Shown: positions 25,434 through 33,426 of the stretch, piece after piece | How the letters are laid out: every line of letters starts with the position of its first letter | Numbering within the stretch: the first letter of the stretch is position 1 | Assembly: GCA_013361475.1 (NCBI GenBank) | Contig: JABFYB010000206.1 | Coordinates: 1-41,319 of the forward strand | Reading direction: 5' to 3' | DNA length: 41,319 bases | Origin: Hamadaea sp. | Lineage (GTDB): Bacteria > Actinomycetota > Actinomycetes > Mycobacteriales > Micromonosporaceae | Position numbers and translations under genes: made by a program | Notes under the pieces: model-generated | Databases searched by the model: none | What the model was told of the DNA's origin: nothing | The model's input: the letters and a program-made list of their open reading frames with translations, nothing else

Positions 25434-26228
25434 TTAAGTGTGGTGATACCCACCTTCGGCGATCTTCGCCTTCTCCTCCGCGGTCACCTGGACGTTGGCC
25501 GGAGAGAGCAGGAACACCCGGTGGGTGACGCGCTCGATCGTACCGCGCAGCCCGAAGGCGAGACCGGCCGCGAAGTCCACGAGTCGCTTGGCGTCGGCCT
25601 CGTCCATCTCCGTGAGGTTCATGATGACCGGCGTACCGTCGCGGAAGTGCTCCCCGATCGTGCGTGCCTCGTTGTACGTGGTGGGGTGCAGCGTGGTGAT
25701 CTGGTAGCGGCGGTCCTCCTCCGTGGCGGGCACGGCCGAGCGCGGCTGGATCTGGGCGGCGGTCTCCGACTCCGGAGCCAGCGCCAGGTTCTCGCGCGTG
25801 CCGAAGAGCCCGCCGGAACGGCTCGAAGCGCTGCTCGGCGTAGCCGGGGCGGCCGGCTGAGCCGGAGCGGCGGAACTCACCGGACGGGTGATCGGCCGAA
25901 CCGTGGACCCCACACCGGCCGAGCGGCCGGTTTCGTAGCGCGACTCGCCCGAGCGCGACGACGGCTCACGGCCGCGGTCGTCCGTGCGCCCACGGTCCTC
26001 ACGCAGGCGCTCCGAGTAGCGCGAACGCGGAACCGCGGGGAGGTCGTCCTCGTCCTCCTCGTCGTCGAACTCGTCGTACTCCGAGTCCCGGGCGGTGGAC
26101 CGGCGGGAATCCCGGTAACCGCCCCGGTCGCGGTAGCTGGCCGAGCCGTAACCGCGGTCGTCGTAGTCGCGCTCGTCGTCGTCCTCGACGAGGCCGAGCC
26201 AGACACCCGCCTTACGCAATGCGCTCAT
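25434..26228 (-). CDS. sepF: Cell division protein SepF
   Basis: A 264-residue SepF, the membrane anchor and bundler of FtsZ in actinobacteria, which lack FtsA. The N-terminal amphipathic membrane helix is [16 protein letters not shown] long disordered linker (~16-165) is rich in Asp, Arg, Tyr and Ser and includes an acidic patch [10 protein letters not shown] near 52-61; it is longer than in mycobacteria. The conserved globular core (~168-262) begins [20 protein letters not shown] and contains [20 protein letters not shown] and [21 protein letters not shown] at 26228 is preferred over upstream in-frame codons since it begins the amphipathic helix and follows a GGGGGCGG stretch. Confidence 0.95.
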   Translation of the reverse strand: MSALRKAGVWLGLVEDDDERDYDDRGYGSASYRDRGGYRDSRRSTARDSEYDEFDDEEDEDDLPAVPRSRYSERLREDRGRTDDRGREPSSRSGESRYETGRSAGVGSTVRPITRPVSSAAPAQPAAPATPSSASSRSGGLFGTRENLALAPESETAAQIQPRSAVPATEEDRRYQITTLHPTTYNEARTIGEHFRDGTPVIMNLTEMDEADAKRLVDFAAGLAFGLRGTIERVTHRVFLLSPANVQVTAEEKAKIAEGGYHHT

Positions 26229-26252
26229 CAGCAACCGCCCCCTAGTGTCGTC

Positions 26253-26280
26253 GGGGCGAGCGTTCGCGGCGCGTCGCCCC
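26253..26280. other. Hairpin in the 120-bp yggS-sepF gap
   Basis: GGGGCGA (26253-26259) pairs with TCGCCCC (26274-26280) around a GC-rich loop. It lies about 25 nt upstream of the sepF start and may influence sepF translation or represent a processing site. No convincing promoter was seen in the gap. Confidence 0.3.
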
Positions 26281-26348
26281 TGCGGCCTCCGCCCGCCGCG
26301 GGTGCCGGTCGGGCAAACCACACGGATGTAGTTTCGCCCGCCGTCAGG

Positions 26349-27071
26349 CTACCCGAGCAGCGCACGCTTTCCGAGCAACGCGGTGCCGACGCGTACGTGT
26401 GTCGCGCCGTGCGCGATCGCCTCTTCCAGGTCACCGCTCATCCCGGCCGAGACGACCGTCGCGTTCGGATGGTCGGCCCGAAGTCCTGCCGCGACCGCGG
26501 CGAGCCGGGCGAACGCGGCCCCGGCGTCGTCGTTCACCGGTGCCACCGCCATCACGCCACGCAGTCGCAACGCCTCATCCTTACCGATCAGCTCGGCCAA
26601 CGCGGCCACCGAGCCAGGAGACACGCCGCCCCGGTGTAGCGGATCCGACACTTCCGGAGCGGTCGGGTCCAGATTCACCTGGATCAAGACGTCCAGCGGA
26701 CGATCGCGTACCTTGGCGGCGGCCTCGGCCAACGCCGCCGCCAACGCCGGGCGGTCGACCGAATGGACGAGGTCCGCATAGGACGCGACGGATCGGGCCT
26801 TGTTCCGCTGAAGCTGGCCCACGAAGTGCCAGCGCACGTCGGCGCCGGCCGCCCGGACCTCCGCCGCCTTGCCGGCCGCCTCCTGATCCCGGTTCTCCCC
26901 CACCTCGCGTACGCCGAGCGCGGCCAGGTGCAGCACATCGGACGCGGGATAGGTCTTCGTGACGGCGATCATCGTGATCTCGTCCGGATGCCGCTGAACG
27001 GCAGCGCACGCGGCGGCGATGCGTTCCCGCACCGCCGCCAGGTTGGCCGCTATTTCGTCACGTCTGTTCAT
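26349..27071 (-). CDS. yggS: YggS family pyridoxal phosphate homeostasis protein
   Basis: A 240-residue TIM-barrel PLP-binding protein of the YggS/PROSC family, which keeps free PLP and amino/keto acid pools in balance and has no known enzymatic activity. The PLP lysine is Lys39 in MIAVTKTYP; other family blocks are VREVGENRDQEAAGKAAEV, WHFVGQLQRNKARS, HSVDRPALAAAL, VLIQVNLD, LRGVMAVAP and VSAGMSGDLEEAIAHGATHVRVGTALLG. ATG at 27071 (MNRRDEIAANL) fits the family start better than the ATG at 27101. In most actinobacteria pgeF separates it from ftsZ; here only a 105-bp hairpin-rich gap does. Confidence 0.93.
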   Translation of the reverse strand: MNRRDEIAANLAAVRERIAAACAAVQRHPDEITMIAVTKTYPASDVLHLAALGVREVGENRDQEAAGKAAEVRAAGADVRWHFVGQLQRNKARSVASYADLVHSVDRPALAAALAEAAAKVRDRPLDVLIQVNLDPTAPEVSDPLHRGGVSPGSVAALAELIGKDEALRLRGVMAVAPVNDDAGAAFARLAAVAAGLRADHPNATVVSAGMSGDLEEAIAHGATHVRVGTALLGKRALLG

Positions 27072-27106
27072 AGAGATCCCGACGTCAGTGTCCGCGTGCA
27101 CGGCTC

Positions 27107-27136
27107 ATCGCGGCTGCGCCGCGATCCGTTCTTCAG
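27107..27136 (-). repeat. Degenerate copy of the ftsZ 3' end with its own hairpin
   Basis: Bases 27136 to 27109 match the end of ftsZ and just beyond (27194 to 27167) at 23 of 28 positions on the minus strand; both contain AAGAACGG. The copy holds the 8-bp hairpin ATCGCGGC-TGC-GCCGCGAT (27107-27125). It looks like a duplicated and partly decayed ftsZ terminus. Confidence 0.55.
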
Positions 27137-27149
27137 GCTGTGCTAGCTG

Positions 27150-27198
27150 CTTTCTTAAGAACGGGACGCGACTGCGTCACGAGCCGTTCTTAAGAAAG
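27150..27198 (-). terminator. Perfect 15-bp inverted repeat spanning the ftsZ stop
   Basis: CTTTCTTAAGAACGG (27150-27164) and CCGTTCTTAAGAAAG (27184-27198) are exact complements, with an inner GACGC/GCGTC stem (27165-27169 with 27174-27178). The upstream arm encodes the last residues of FtsZ (FLKNG) and the stop lies in the loop side. A terminator or mRNA-end stabiliser is likely; the AT-rich stem stands out against the GC-rich background. Confidence 0.65.
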
Positions 27199-28280
27199 TC
27201 CGGCACGTCGACGTCGTCGAAGAGGACCTTGCGCTGCGGCTGCCGCGGCGGCTCGTTGGTCGGCACCGGGTTCCGGATGACCGTCTCGGCGACCGGCACC
27301 GGCCGCTTCAGCTCGGCCGGCTTGTAGGTCGGCGTGCCGCCGTCGAACCCGGCCGCGATCACCGTCACCCGCACCTCGTCGCCCAGGGCGTCGTCGATGA
27401 CCGCACCGAAGATGATGTTCGCCTCCGGGTGCGCCGCGTCCGTGACGAGCTGGGCCGCGTCGTTGATCTCGAACAGGCCGAGGTCGGAGCCGCCCGCGAT
27501 GGACAGCAGCACGCCACGCGCGCCGTCCATGCTCTGCTCCAGCAGGGGGCTGGAGATGGCCCGCTCGGCCGCCTCGACCGCCCGGTTGTCGCCGCGGGCG
27601 CTGCCGATGCCCATGAGCGCGCTGCCGGCCCCGCTCATGACCGACTTGACGTCGGCGAAGTCCAGGTTGATCAGACCCGGCGTGGTGATCAGGTCGGTGA
27701 TGCCCTGCACACCGGAGAGCAGGACCTGGTCGGCCTGGCGGAACGCGTCCATCATCGTGATGCCGCGGTCGCCCAGGGCCAGCAGCCGGTCGTTCGGGAT
27801 CACGATGAGCGTGTCGCACTGGTTGCGCAGCTCCTCGATGCCCGACTCGGCCTGGACCTGGCGGCGCTTGCCCTCGAAGGAGAACGGCCGGGTGACCACA
27901 CCGATGGTGAGCGCGCCGAGCTTGCGGGCGATGTTGGCGACCACGGGCGCGCCGCCGGTGCCGGTGCCGCCGCCCTCGCCACACGTCACGAAGACCATGT
28001 CGGCCCCCTTGAGGACCTCCTCGATCTCGTCCCGGTGGTCCTCGGCGGCGTTCTTGCCGACCTCGGGGTTGGCGCCGGCGCCGAGGCCACGGGTCAGTTC
28101 CCGGCCCACGTCCAGCTTGACGTCGGCATCGCTCATCAGGAGCGCCTGCGCGTCGGTGTTGATCGCGATGAACTCGACGCCCTTGAGTCCCACCTCGATC
28201 ATTCGGTTGACGGCATTGACACCGCCGCCGCCGATGCCGACGACCTTGATGACCGCGAGGTAGTTATGCGGAGGTGTCAT
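27177..28280 (-). CDS. ftsZ: Cell division protein FtsZ
   Basis: A 367-residue tubulin-like GTPase that forms the Z ring. The GTP-binding parts are [13 protein letters not shown] (15-27), the tubulin signature GGGTGTG (103-109) within [19 protein letters not shown], and the T7 synergy loop [15 protein letters not shown] that completes the active site of the next subunit. A variable linker (~315-350) leads to the C-terminal peptide [14 protein letters not shown], the binding site for SepF and other partners. ATG at 28280 has AAGGAAGG upstream, and a promoter with perfect TTGACA lies about 125 nt upstream. The last codons form half of a 15-bp inverted repeat. Confidence 0.98.
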   Translation of the reverse strand: MTPPHNYLAVIKVVGIGGGGVNAVNRMIEVGLKGVEFIAINTDAQALLMSDADVKLDVGRELTRGLGAGANPEVGKNAAEDHRDEIEEVLKGADMVFVTCGEGGGTGTGGAPVVANIARKLGALTIGVVTRPFSFEGKRRQVQAESGIEELRNQCDTLIVIPNDRLLALGDRGITMMDAFRQADQVLLSGVQGITDLITTPGLINLDFADVKSVMSGAGSALMGIGSARGDNRAVEAAERAISSPLLEQSMDGARGVLLSIAGGSDLGLFEINDAAQLVTDAAHPEANIIFGAVIDDALGDEVRVTVIAAGFDGGTPTYKPAELKRPVPVAETVIRNPVPTNEPPRQPQRKVLFDDVDVPDFLKNGS

Positions 28281-28379
28281 CGGGCCTTCCTTTCGAGGTC
28301 GGATCGCCCCGGGTCCGGCCGTTCCCCGATGGCGCTGGTGCTACCTGTGCTGCGAGGGCGAGGCTTGTGAAACCCTCAC

Positions 28380-28408
28380 CCTCTAGTTGAGCCTTAGAGT
28401 TTTGTCAA
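28380..28408 (-). promoter_or_regulatory. ftsZ: ftsZ promoter
   Basis: In the 230-bp ftsQ-ftsZ gap, a perfect TTGACA (28408 to 28403) is followed after 17 bp by TAGAGG (28385 to 28380). CTCTA and TAGAG form a short inverted repeat across the spacer and -10, a possible operator. The predicted leader is about 95 nt. A second -10-like CATAAT lies at 28491-28486. The rest of 28281-28510 shows no gene. Confidence 0.6.
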
Positions 28409-28510
28409 CTATGTGGCTCTGACGAAAAAGTAGGCGTCCACGCGCCGCGATCCAAGGACCCGGTCCGGCGTGTCGGAAGCGCTCCATTATGGACTGTCTC
28501 CCCGATCAGG

Positions 28511-29284
28511 CTAGGAGATCGTCACCACCTCGGGCGCGCTCACGTCTATCTGCGTACCCGATCGGGTCAGCAAAGCGGTCGCGACACGCGCTTTCACCTC
28601 GCCCTGAGTCGCGTCGCCCCACACGATCGTCCGGCCTTTCCGCAGCTCCAGGCGGATTCTCGCCGGGGCGTCCACGACCACGCGCACCAATTCGCTCTTC
28701 AATTGCGGCGTCAGGTCGCTGAGCACCTGAAGCCCGGCCTTGGTCTCCGGGTTGTCCGGGCCCGGCTGGGCGAGCTTCATCTCGGGCAGATCTCCGGGGC
28801 GGTCGTCCACTGTGAGAAACACGACGCCGAACCGGTCCACGACCGCGAACTTCTTGTCCTGCGGCACCACGGCGACCGGCGTACGCTCGACCACCTTGAT
28901 GGTCAGGGTGTTCGGCCAGCTGCGGCCGATGTCGACGGACTCCACCGGAGCCAGCCGGGCGATGCGGCGGGCCACCGACTTGGTGTCCACCCGGGCCAGT
29001 GGGGTGCCCTTCGGCACCTCGGCGGCGGCGCGTACCTCGTCGGAGCTCAGGACCTGCACCCCGGTGACCCGGATCAGGTCCACTCCGAGCACCGAGGTCT
29101 GCAACGCCAGCCAGACGAGGGCGCCGGCGAGCACGACGATCACCCCGCCGATCCCCCACGGCGCGGCGGCCCGCAGCCGGCGGCGCCGGGCGCGGGCCAT
29201 GAATCGGCGTACCGAGGCCGGCACCGCGTCCCGGGAAGCCCGCACCAGCCGCCAGCGACGCGGCCCGTCCGGCGTCTGCGACAT
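28511..29284 (-). CDS. ftsQ: Cell division protein FtsQ
   Basis: A 257-residue bitopic division protein that recruits FtsW/FtsI with FtsL and FtsB at the septum. Residues 1-42 are a basic cytoplasmic tail, the transmembrane helix covers ~44-64 (GIGGVIVVLAGALVWLALQ), and a POTRA domain follows (~67-138) with VLGVDLIRVTGVQVLSSDEVRAAAEVPKGTPLARVD and a WPNTLTIKVVERTPVAVV segment. The beta domain reaches the C-terminus. ATG at 29284 follows GGGGG. It lies 25 bp after murC and 230 bp before ftsZ. Confidence 0.94.
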   Translation of the reverse strand: MSQTPDGPRRWRLVRASRDAVPASVRRFMARARRRRLRAAAPWGIGGVIVVLAGALVWLALQTSVLGVDLIRVTGVQVLSSDEVRAAAEVPKGTPLARVDTKSVARRIARLAPVESVDIGRSWPNTLTIKVVERTPVAVVPQDKKFAVVDRFGVVFLTVDDRPGDLPEMKLAQPGPDNPETKAGLQVLSDLTPQLKSELVRVVVDAPARIRLELRKGRTIVWGDATQGEVKARVATALLTRSGTQIDVSAPEVVTIS

Positions 29285-29309
29285 CCCCCGTCAGTCCCCC
29301 ATCCGTCCG

Positions 29310-30815
29310 TCAGGCCTCGGCGCGCAGATGCCGCGCCTGGTAGGGCGTACCGCCACCGCCGCCGCCCCCGTCGAGCGGTTCGGCGTCGGAGTCGCCCCGC
29401 AACGCCGCGATCAGCTCGTCGCCCATCAGCGAGATCGGCGGCGCGCCCATCGTCACGACGACGTCGCCGACCCGGGCCCGGCGGACCACCTCGGCCGGCA
29501 CGTCCTCCCACGACGGGACGAAGACCTTGGCCTCCTCGGCCACCGGGATCGCCGCCGTCAGCGCCACGCCGCCCTGGCCGGGCTCGCGTACCTCACCGGG
29601 GCCGAACACCTCCAGCACGATCGCCTCGTCGGCGATGGCCAGCGCGGTGGCGATCTCCTCCTGCAGGTCGCGGGTGCGATAGACCCGGTACGGCTGGAAC
29701 ACCACCAGCAACCGGCCCGCTCCGGCGACCTCGCGCAACGTGCTCAGCGCGGCCGTCATCGAGGTCGGGTGGTACGCGTACTCGTCGTAGACGCGTACGC
29801 CGTTGACGATGCCCTTGAGCTCGAACCGTCGGCGTACGCCCGGAAAAGCCGCGAGCGCGTCGATCACGGTCTTGGCCGGCACCCCGAGCTTGAGCGCGGT
29901 GAGCGCCGCGGCCGCGCTGTTGAGTCCCAGGTGGCGGCCGGGGGTCGGCAGCGAGAACTCGCCGAGCGGCTCACCGTCCAGGGAGCCGAAGTAGCGGACC
30001 CCGGCGACGCCGGAGGTGATCTCGGTGAGCCGGAAGTCGGCGTCCTCGGCCTCGCCGTAGGTGTAGACGGTCCGGCCCTCGCCGCGCAGCACCTCGGCCA
30101 TGTCCCGGGTGTAGGGGTCGTCGGCGCAGGTGACCACGAACCCGTCGGCGTCGGTCAGCCGCGCGAACTCGGCGAAGCCGGCCCGCAGCCCGTCCATGTC
30201 GCCGTAGGTGTTGAGGTGGTCGACGTCGATGTTGGTGACGATCGAGACGTGCGGCCGGTAGACCAGGAACGACCGGTCGTGCTCGTCGGCCTCGGCGACG
30301 AAGTACTCCCCCGAGCCGTGGTGCCCGTTCGAGCCGACCTCGCCGACCTCGCCGCCGATGAAGAACGACGGGTCGAGCCCGGCGTGCTGCAGGATCAGCG
30401 TCGCCATCGACGTCGTGGTGGTCTTGCCGTGGGTCCCCGCGACGGCGATGGTGCGCCGCCCGGTCATCGCCGCGGCCAGCGCCTCGGACCGGTGCAGTAC
30501 GCGCAGCCCACGCCGCCGGGCCTCGGCCAGCTCCAGATGGTCGGCCGGGATGGCGGTGGAGTAGACCACGGTGTCCACACCGTCCAAGTTGGACGGCTCG
30601 TGCTTCATGTGGATGACGCCGCCGAGCGCCCGCAGGCCGGCCAGCGACGGCCACTCCCGCAGCTCGCTGCCGGTCACCGGGATGCCCCGGGTCAACAGCA
30701 GCCGGGCCAGGCCGCTCATCCCGACGCCGCCCACGCCGATCATGTGCACGGTGCCGAGCTCCTCGGCCGTGAGCACCCCGGCCGGGGTCATGTTCGCGGT
30801 CTCCACTGCTGCCAT
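29310..30815 (-). CDS. murC: UDP-N-acetylmuramate-L-alanine ligase
   Basis: A 501-residue Mur ligase that adds L-alanine to UDP-MurNAc using ATP in the cytoplasm. The N-terminal Rossmann motif VHMIGVGGVGMSGLA (23-37), the ATP loop GTHGKTT (127-133), the EADEHDRSF metal region (175-183) and NIDVDHLNTYG (195-205) are all present. Two C-terminal motifs differ from the usual forms: DEYAYHPT (344-351), where most enzymes read DDY(A/G)HHPT, and FQPYRVYRT (373-381), where most read FQPH(R/L)Y(S/T)RT. The tail has a run of eight glycines. ATG at 30815 shares one base with the murG stop (TGATG). Confidence 0.95.
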   Translation of the reverse strand: MAAVETANMTPAGVLTAEELGTVHMIGVGGVGMSGLARLLLTRGIPVTGSELREWPSLAGLRALGGVIHMKHEPSNLDGVDTVVYSTAIPADHLELAEARRRGLRVLHRSEALAAAMTGRRTIAVAGTHGKTTTTSMATLILQHAGLDPSFFIGGEVGEVGSNGHHGSGEYFVAEADEHDRSFLVYRPHVSIVTNIDVDHLNTYGDMDGLRAGFAEFARLTDADGFVVTCADDPYTRDMAEVLRGEGRTVYTYGEAEDADFRLTEITSGVAGVRYFGSLDGEPLGEFSLPTPGRHLGLNSAAAALTALKLGVPAKTVIDALAAFPGVRRRFELKGIVNGVRVYDEYAYHPTSMTAALSTLREVAGAGRLLVVFQPYRVYRTRDLQEEIATALAIADEAIVLEVFGPGEVREPGQGGVALTAAIPVAEEAKVFVPSWEDVPAEVVRRARVGDVVVTMGAPPISLMGDELIAALRGDSDAEPLDGGGGGGGTPYQARHLRAEA

Positions 30816-31927
30816 CAGTCCCTCACTCCCGCCGCCTTCAGGACGAACTCCCGCAGGGCCTCGTCGCCGTCGCGCCGCCCGTACGCGGCCGCGGCCGCCC
30901 CCATCGCCGCCACCCGGTGGCGGTCGGTGACGAGCGGGACGAGCGTCCGCGCGATCCACTCTGGAGTCAGATCGGCGTCGTCGACGATCAGGCCTCCACC
31001 GGCCTCAACGACTGGTAGAGCGTTGCGCCGCTGTTCTCCGTTGCCGTAGGGCAGTGGCACGTACGCGGCCGGCACCCCGAGGGCGGCCGTCTCGGCGCAG
31101 GTCAGCGCGCCACCCCGGCACAGGACGAAGTCGGCGGCGGCGTACCCGAGTTCCATCTCGTTGATGAATTTGACCGTGACGTAGGGCGCCGACAGGCCGG
31201 CCGGGATCTCGACGTCGTCGTTGCGCGCCCCGATGACGTGCAGCACCTGGATGCCCGCGTCGGTGATCGCACGGGCCGCGCCTGCCATCGCCAGGTTGAT
31301 CGAGCGGGCGCCCTGGGAGGCGCCGAACACGAACAGGGTCGGCCGGTCGAGGTCGAGGCCGAAGTGCTTGCGGGCGGCGGCCTGCATGGCCGGGCGGTCG
31401 AGCTGGGTGATCGAGCGCCGCAGCGGTACGCCGACGACGGTCGCCTCCCGCAGCGCCTCGGCCTGCACCACCTGGTGCGGGAAGCCCACTGCGACGTTCT
31501 CGGTGAACTTCATGCCGAGCTTGTTCGCCACGCCCGGGGGGACGTTCACCTCGTGGATGACGATCGGCGTGTGGCGCCGCCAGGCCGCCAGGTACGCCGG
31601 AACGCTGACGTAGCCGCCGAAGCCGACGACGACCTGCGCGTCCACCTCGTCGAGGATCGCCCGGGCCGCCCGCGACGAGCGGTACATGCGGTCGGGCGTC
31701 CGCAGCAGGTTCATGTTGATGGACCGGGGCAGCTGGTAGGCCGGGATGTGCCGCAGGTCGTAGCCGGCCGGCGGGATCAGGTCGGTCTCCAGCCCCTTCG
31801 GGGTGCCCAGGCAGGTGATCCGGATTCCCGGGTCGTGCCGCCGCAGGCAGTCGGCGAAGGCGAGCAGCGGGTAGATGTGACCGCCCGTGCCTCCACCGGC
31901 CAGCACCACCGAACGCAACTGACTCAC
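30815..31927 (-). CDS. murG: UDP-N-acetylglucosamine-N-acetylmuramyl-(pentapeptide) pyrophosphoryl-undecaprenol N-acetylglucosamine transferase
   Basis: A 370-residue GT-B glycosyltransferase that converts lipid I to lipid II on the inner membrane face. Donor and acceptor motifs are LAGGGTGGHIYP (9-20, catalytic His17), VVGFGGYVSVPAYLAAWR, the PIVIHEVNVPPGVANK loop, FGASQGARSIN and the UDP-GlcNAc site CRGGALTCAETAALG plus YGNGEQRRNA. The GTG start at 31927 is supported by GAGGAGGA 5 nt upstream and by the conserved N-terminus; the frame continues upstream only as a shadow of ftsW. It ends in a TGATG junction with murC. Confidence 0.96.
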   Translation of the reverse strand: MSQLRSVVLAGGGTGGHIYPLLAFADCLRRHDPGIRITCLGTPKGLETDLIPPAGYDLRHIPAYQLPRSINMNLLRTPDRMYRSSRAARAILDEVDAQVVVGFGGYVSVPAYLAAWRRHTPIVIHEVNVPPGVANKLGMKFTENVAVGFPHQVVQAEALREATVVGVPLRRSITQLDRPAMQAAARKHFGLDLDRPTLFVFGASQGARSINLAMAGAARAITDAGIQVLHVIGARNDDVEIPAGLSAPYVTVKFINEMELGYAAADFVLCRGGALTCAETAALGVPAAYVPLPYGNGEQRRNALPVVEAGGGLIVDDADLTPEWIARTLVPLVTDRHRVAAMGAAAAAYGRRDGDEALREFVLKAAGVRD

Positions 31928-31938
31928 CGCTGTCCTCC

Positions 31939-33417
31939 TCAGTCCTCGGCCGGCCCGCGGCCGCCTCGCCGTCCCCTTCCGGCTCCCGCCTCGGCGCGGG
32001 AGGGCGCCCGGGGGGTGGGCGCCGATGTCGTGGCGGCGTCCGGCGGGCGGTGCCGCCGGGCGATCGCGGGCAACGGGGCCCAGAGTAGCTGTACCCACTT
32101 GCCGCTCGGACGGGCGTGCAGGGCTGCCGCCGCCGCGGGTTCGGTGCGGGCGAACGAGGCCAGCATGCCGACCGCGGCCAGCGAGACCACCAGCGCACTG
32201 CCGCCGTGTGAGATGAACGGCAGCACCAGCCCGGTGACCGGCAGCAACCGGATCACGCCGCCGATGTTGATCAATGCCTGGCTGATGAACCAGATCGTGA
32301 CGGCGGCCGCCGCGATCCGACGGAAGGCGTCGGGCACCCGGCGCGCGATCCGCAGCCCCGTGTACGCGAGCACGGCGAACAGCGTCACCACCATCAGACA
32401 GCCGACGACCCCGAGTTCCTCGGCGATCACGGCGAAGATGAAGTCGTTGTGCGCCTCGGGGAGCCAGTTCCACTTCAGCGAGCCGTTGCCGAGCCCGACG
32501 CCGAACCAGCTGCCGTCGGCGATGGCGTACCAGCCCTGCTTGATCTGGAAGCAGTTCTCGTTGCTGTTGCAGTTGGCCGGGTCCAGGAAGGCGGTGAACC
32601 GGTCCTTCCGGTAGTCCTTGCCGGGGGCGAAGACGAGCAGGATGATGCCGAGCAGGGCCACTCCGAGCATCCCGGCGAACACCCGCCCGCGTACGCCGGC
32701 GACGAAGAGCATGCCGACGAAGATCGCCAGCAGCACGAGCATGGTGCCGAGGTCGGCGTACCCGACGAGGACGAAGAGCAGGCCGACCGCCGGGAACAGC
32801 GGTGTCCACAGCTCTCGCCACTGAAGGATGCGGTCGCCCTTGCGGACGAGCACATCGGCGCCCCACACGACCAGGGCGAACTTGGCCAGCTCGGAGGGCT
32901 GGAGGACGACCGAGCCGATGGACAGCCAGAGGCCGCTCGCCTCGACCGGCCCCCACTGGGCGGTGGACTGGTTGCGCAGCGAGGCGACGAGGTTGATCAG
33001 GTCCAGCAGGGCCAGGAGCGCGATGGCGACCATCAGCAGGAGCCGGGCCACCGCCCGATAGGTGCGCCGGGGCAGCCGCTGGCAGACCCAGAAGGCCACC
33101 AGACCGACGGCGGCCGCGGCCAACTGCTGGACGAGCGAGCCGTAGGGGCTCAGGCCCTTGCTGTAGTTCGTGACGGCGGTCGCCGAGAAGACCATCGTGA
33201 GCCCGATGATCAGTAGCAGCCCGACGCAGGCCAGCAGCAGGTAGTACGAGGCCAGCGGCCGGTCCAGCAGGCCCCGCAGCGCCGAGACGAAGGCCAGCAC
33301 GGTGCGCTGCGGATCGAACGGCGGCCGGGCCGGTCGCGCGTCCTGGATCGTGCCCCGGGCGGAGCCGGTCCCCTCCGCCGGGGATGGCGGATCGGGTGTG
33401 CCGGTCGCCTGCGTCAT
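31939..33417 (-). CDS. ftsW: SEDS peptidoglycan glycosyltransferase FtsW
   Basis: A 492-residue SEDS polymerase that works with FtsI to make septal peptidoglycan. Ten or so transmembrane helices run from residue ~55 to ~428, with QPSELAKFALVVWGA (173-187), the PEAHNDFIFAVIAEELG motif (320-336, conserved Asp325) and the C-terminal GLVLPFISHGGSALV. A hydrophilic N-terminal tail (~1-45) and a C-terminal Arg/Ala/Pro tail (~440-492) are cytoplasmic. The large outer loop holds two closely spaced cysteines (Cys283 and Cys289 in DPANCNSNENCF). FtsW rather than RodA is assigned because it sits between murD and murG. ATG at 33417. Confidence 0.94.
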   Translation of the reverse strand: MTQATGTPDPPSPAEGTGSARGTIQDARPARPPFDPQRTVLAFVSALRGLLDRPLASYYLLLACVGLLLIIGLTMVFSATAVTNYSKGLSPYGSLVQQLAAAAVGLVAFWVCQRLPRRTYRAVARLLLMVAIALLALLDLINLVASLRNQSTAQWGPVEASGLWLSIGSVVLQPSELAKFALVVWGADVLVRKGDRILQWRELWTPLFPAVGLLFVLVGYADLGTMLVLLAIFVGMLFVAGVRGRVFAGMLGVALLGIILLVFAPGKDYRKDRFTAFLDPANCNSNENCFQIKQGWYAIADGSWFGVGLGNGSLKWNWLPEAHNDFIFAVIAEELGVVGCLMVVTLFAVLAYTGLRIARRVPDAFRRIAAAAVTIWFISQALINIGGVIRLLPVTGLVLPFISHGGSALVVSLAAVGMLASFARTEPAAAAALHARPSGKWVQLLWAPLPAIARRHRPPDAATTSAPTPRAPSRAEAGAGRGRRGGRGPAED

Positions 33418-33426
33418 GCCCGCCCC

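Noticed and set aside
26229-26348. Promoter for sepF in the yggS-sepF gap
   Set aside because: TAGGGG near the start lacks a T at the last position and any -35; not supported.
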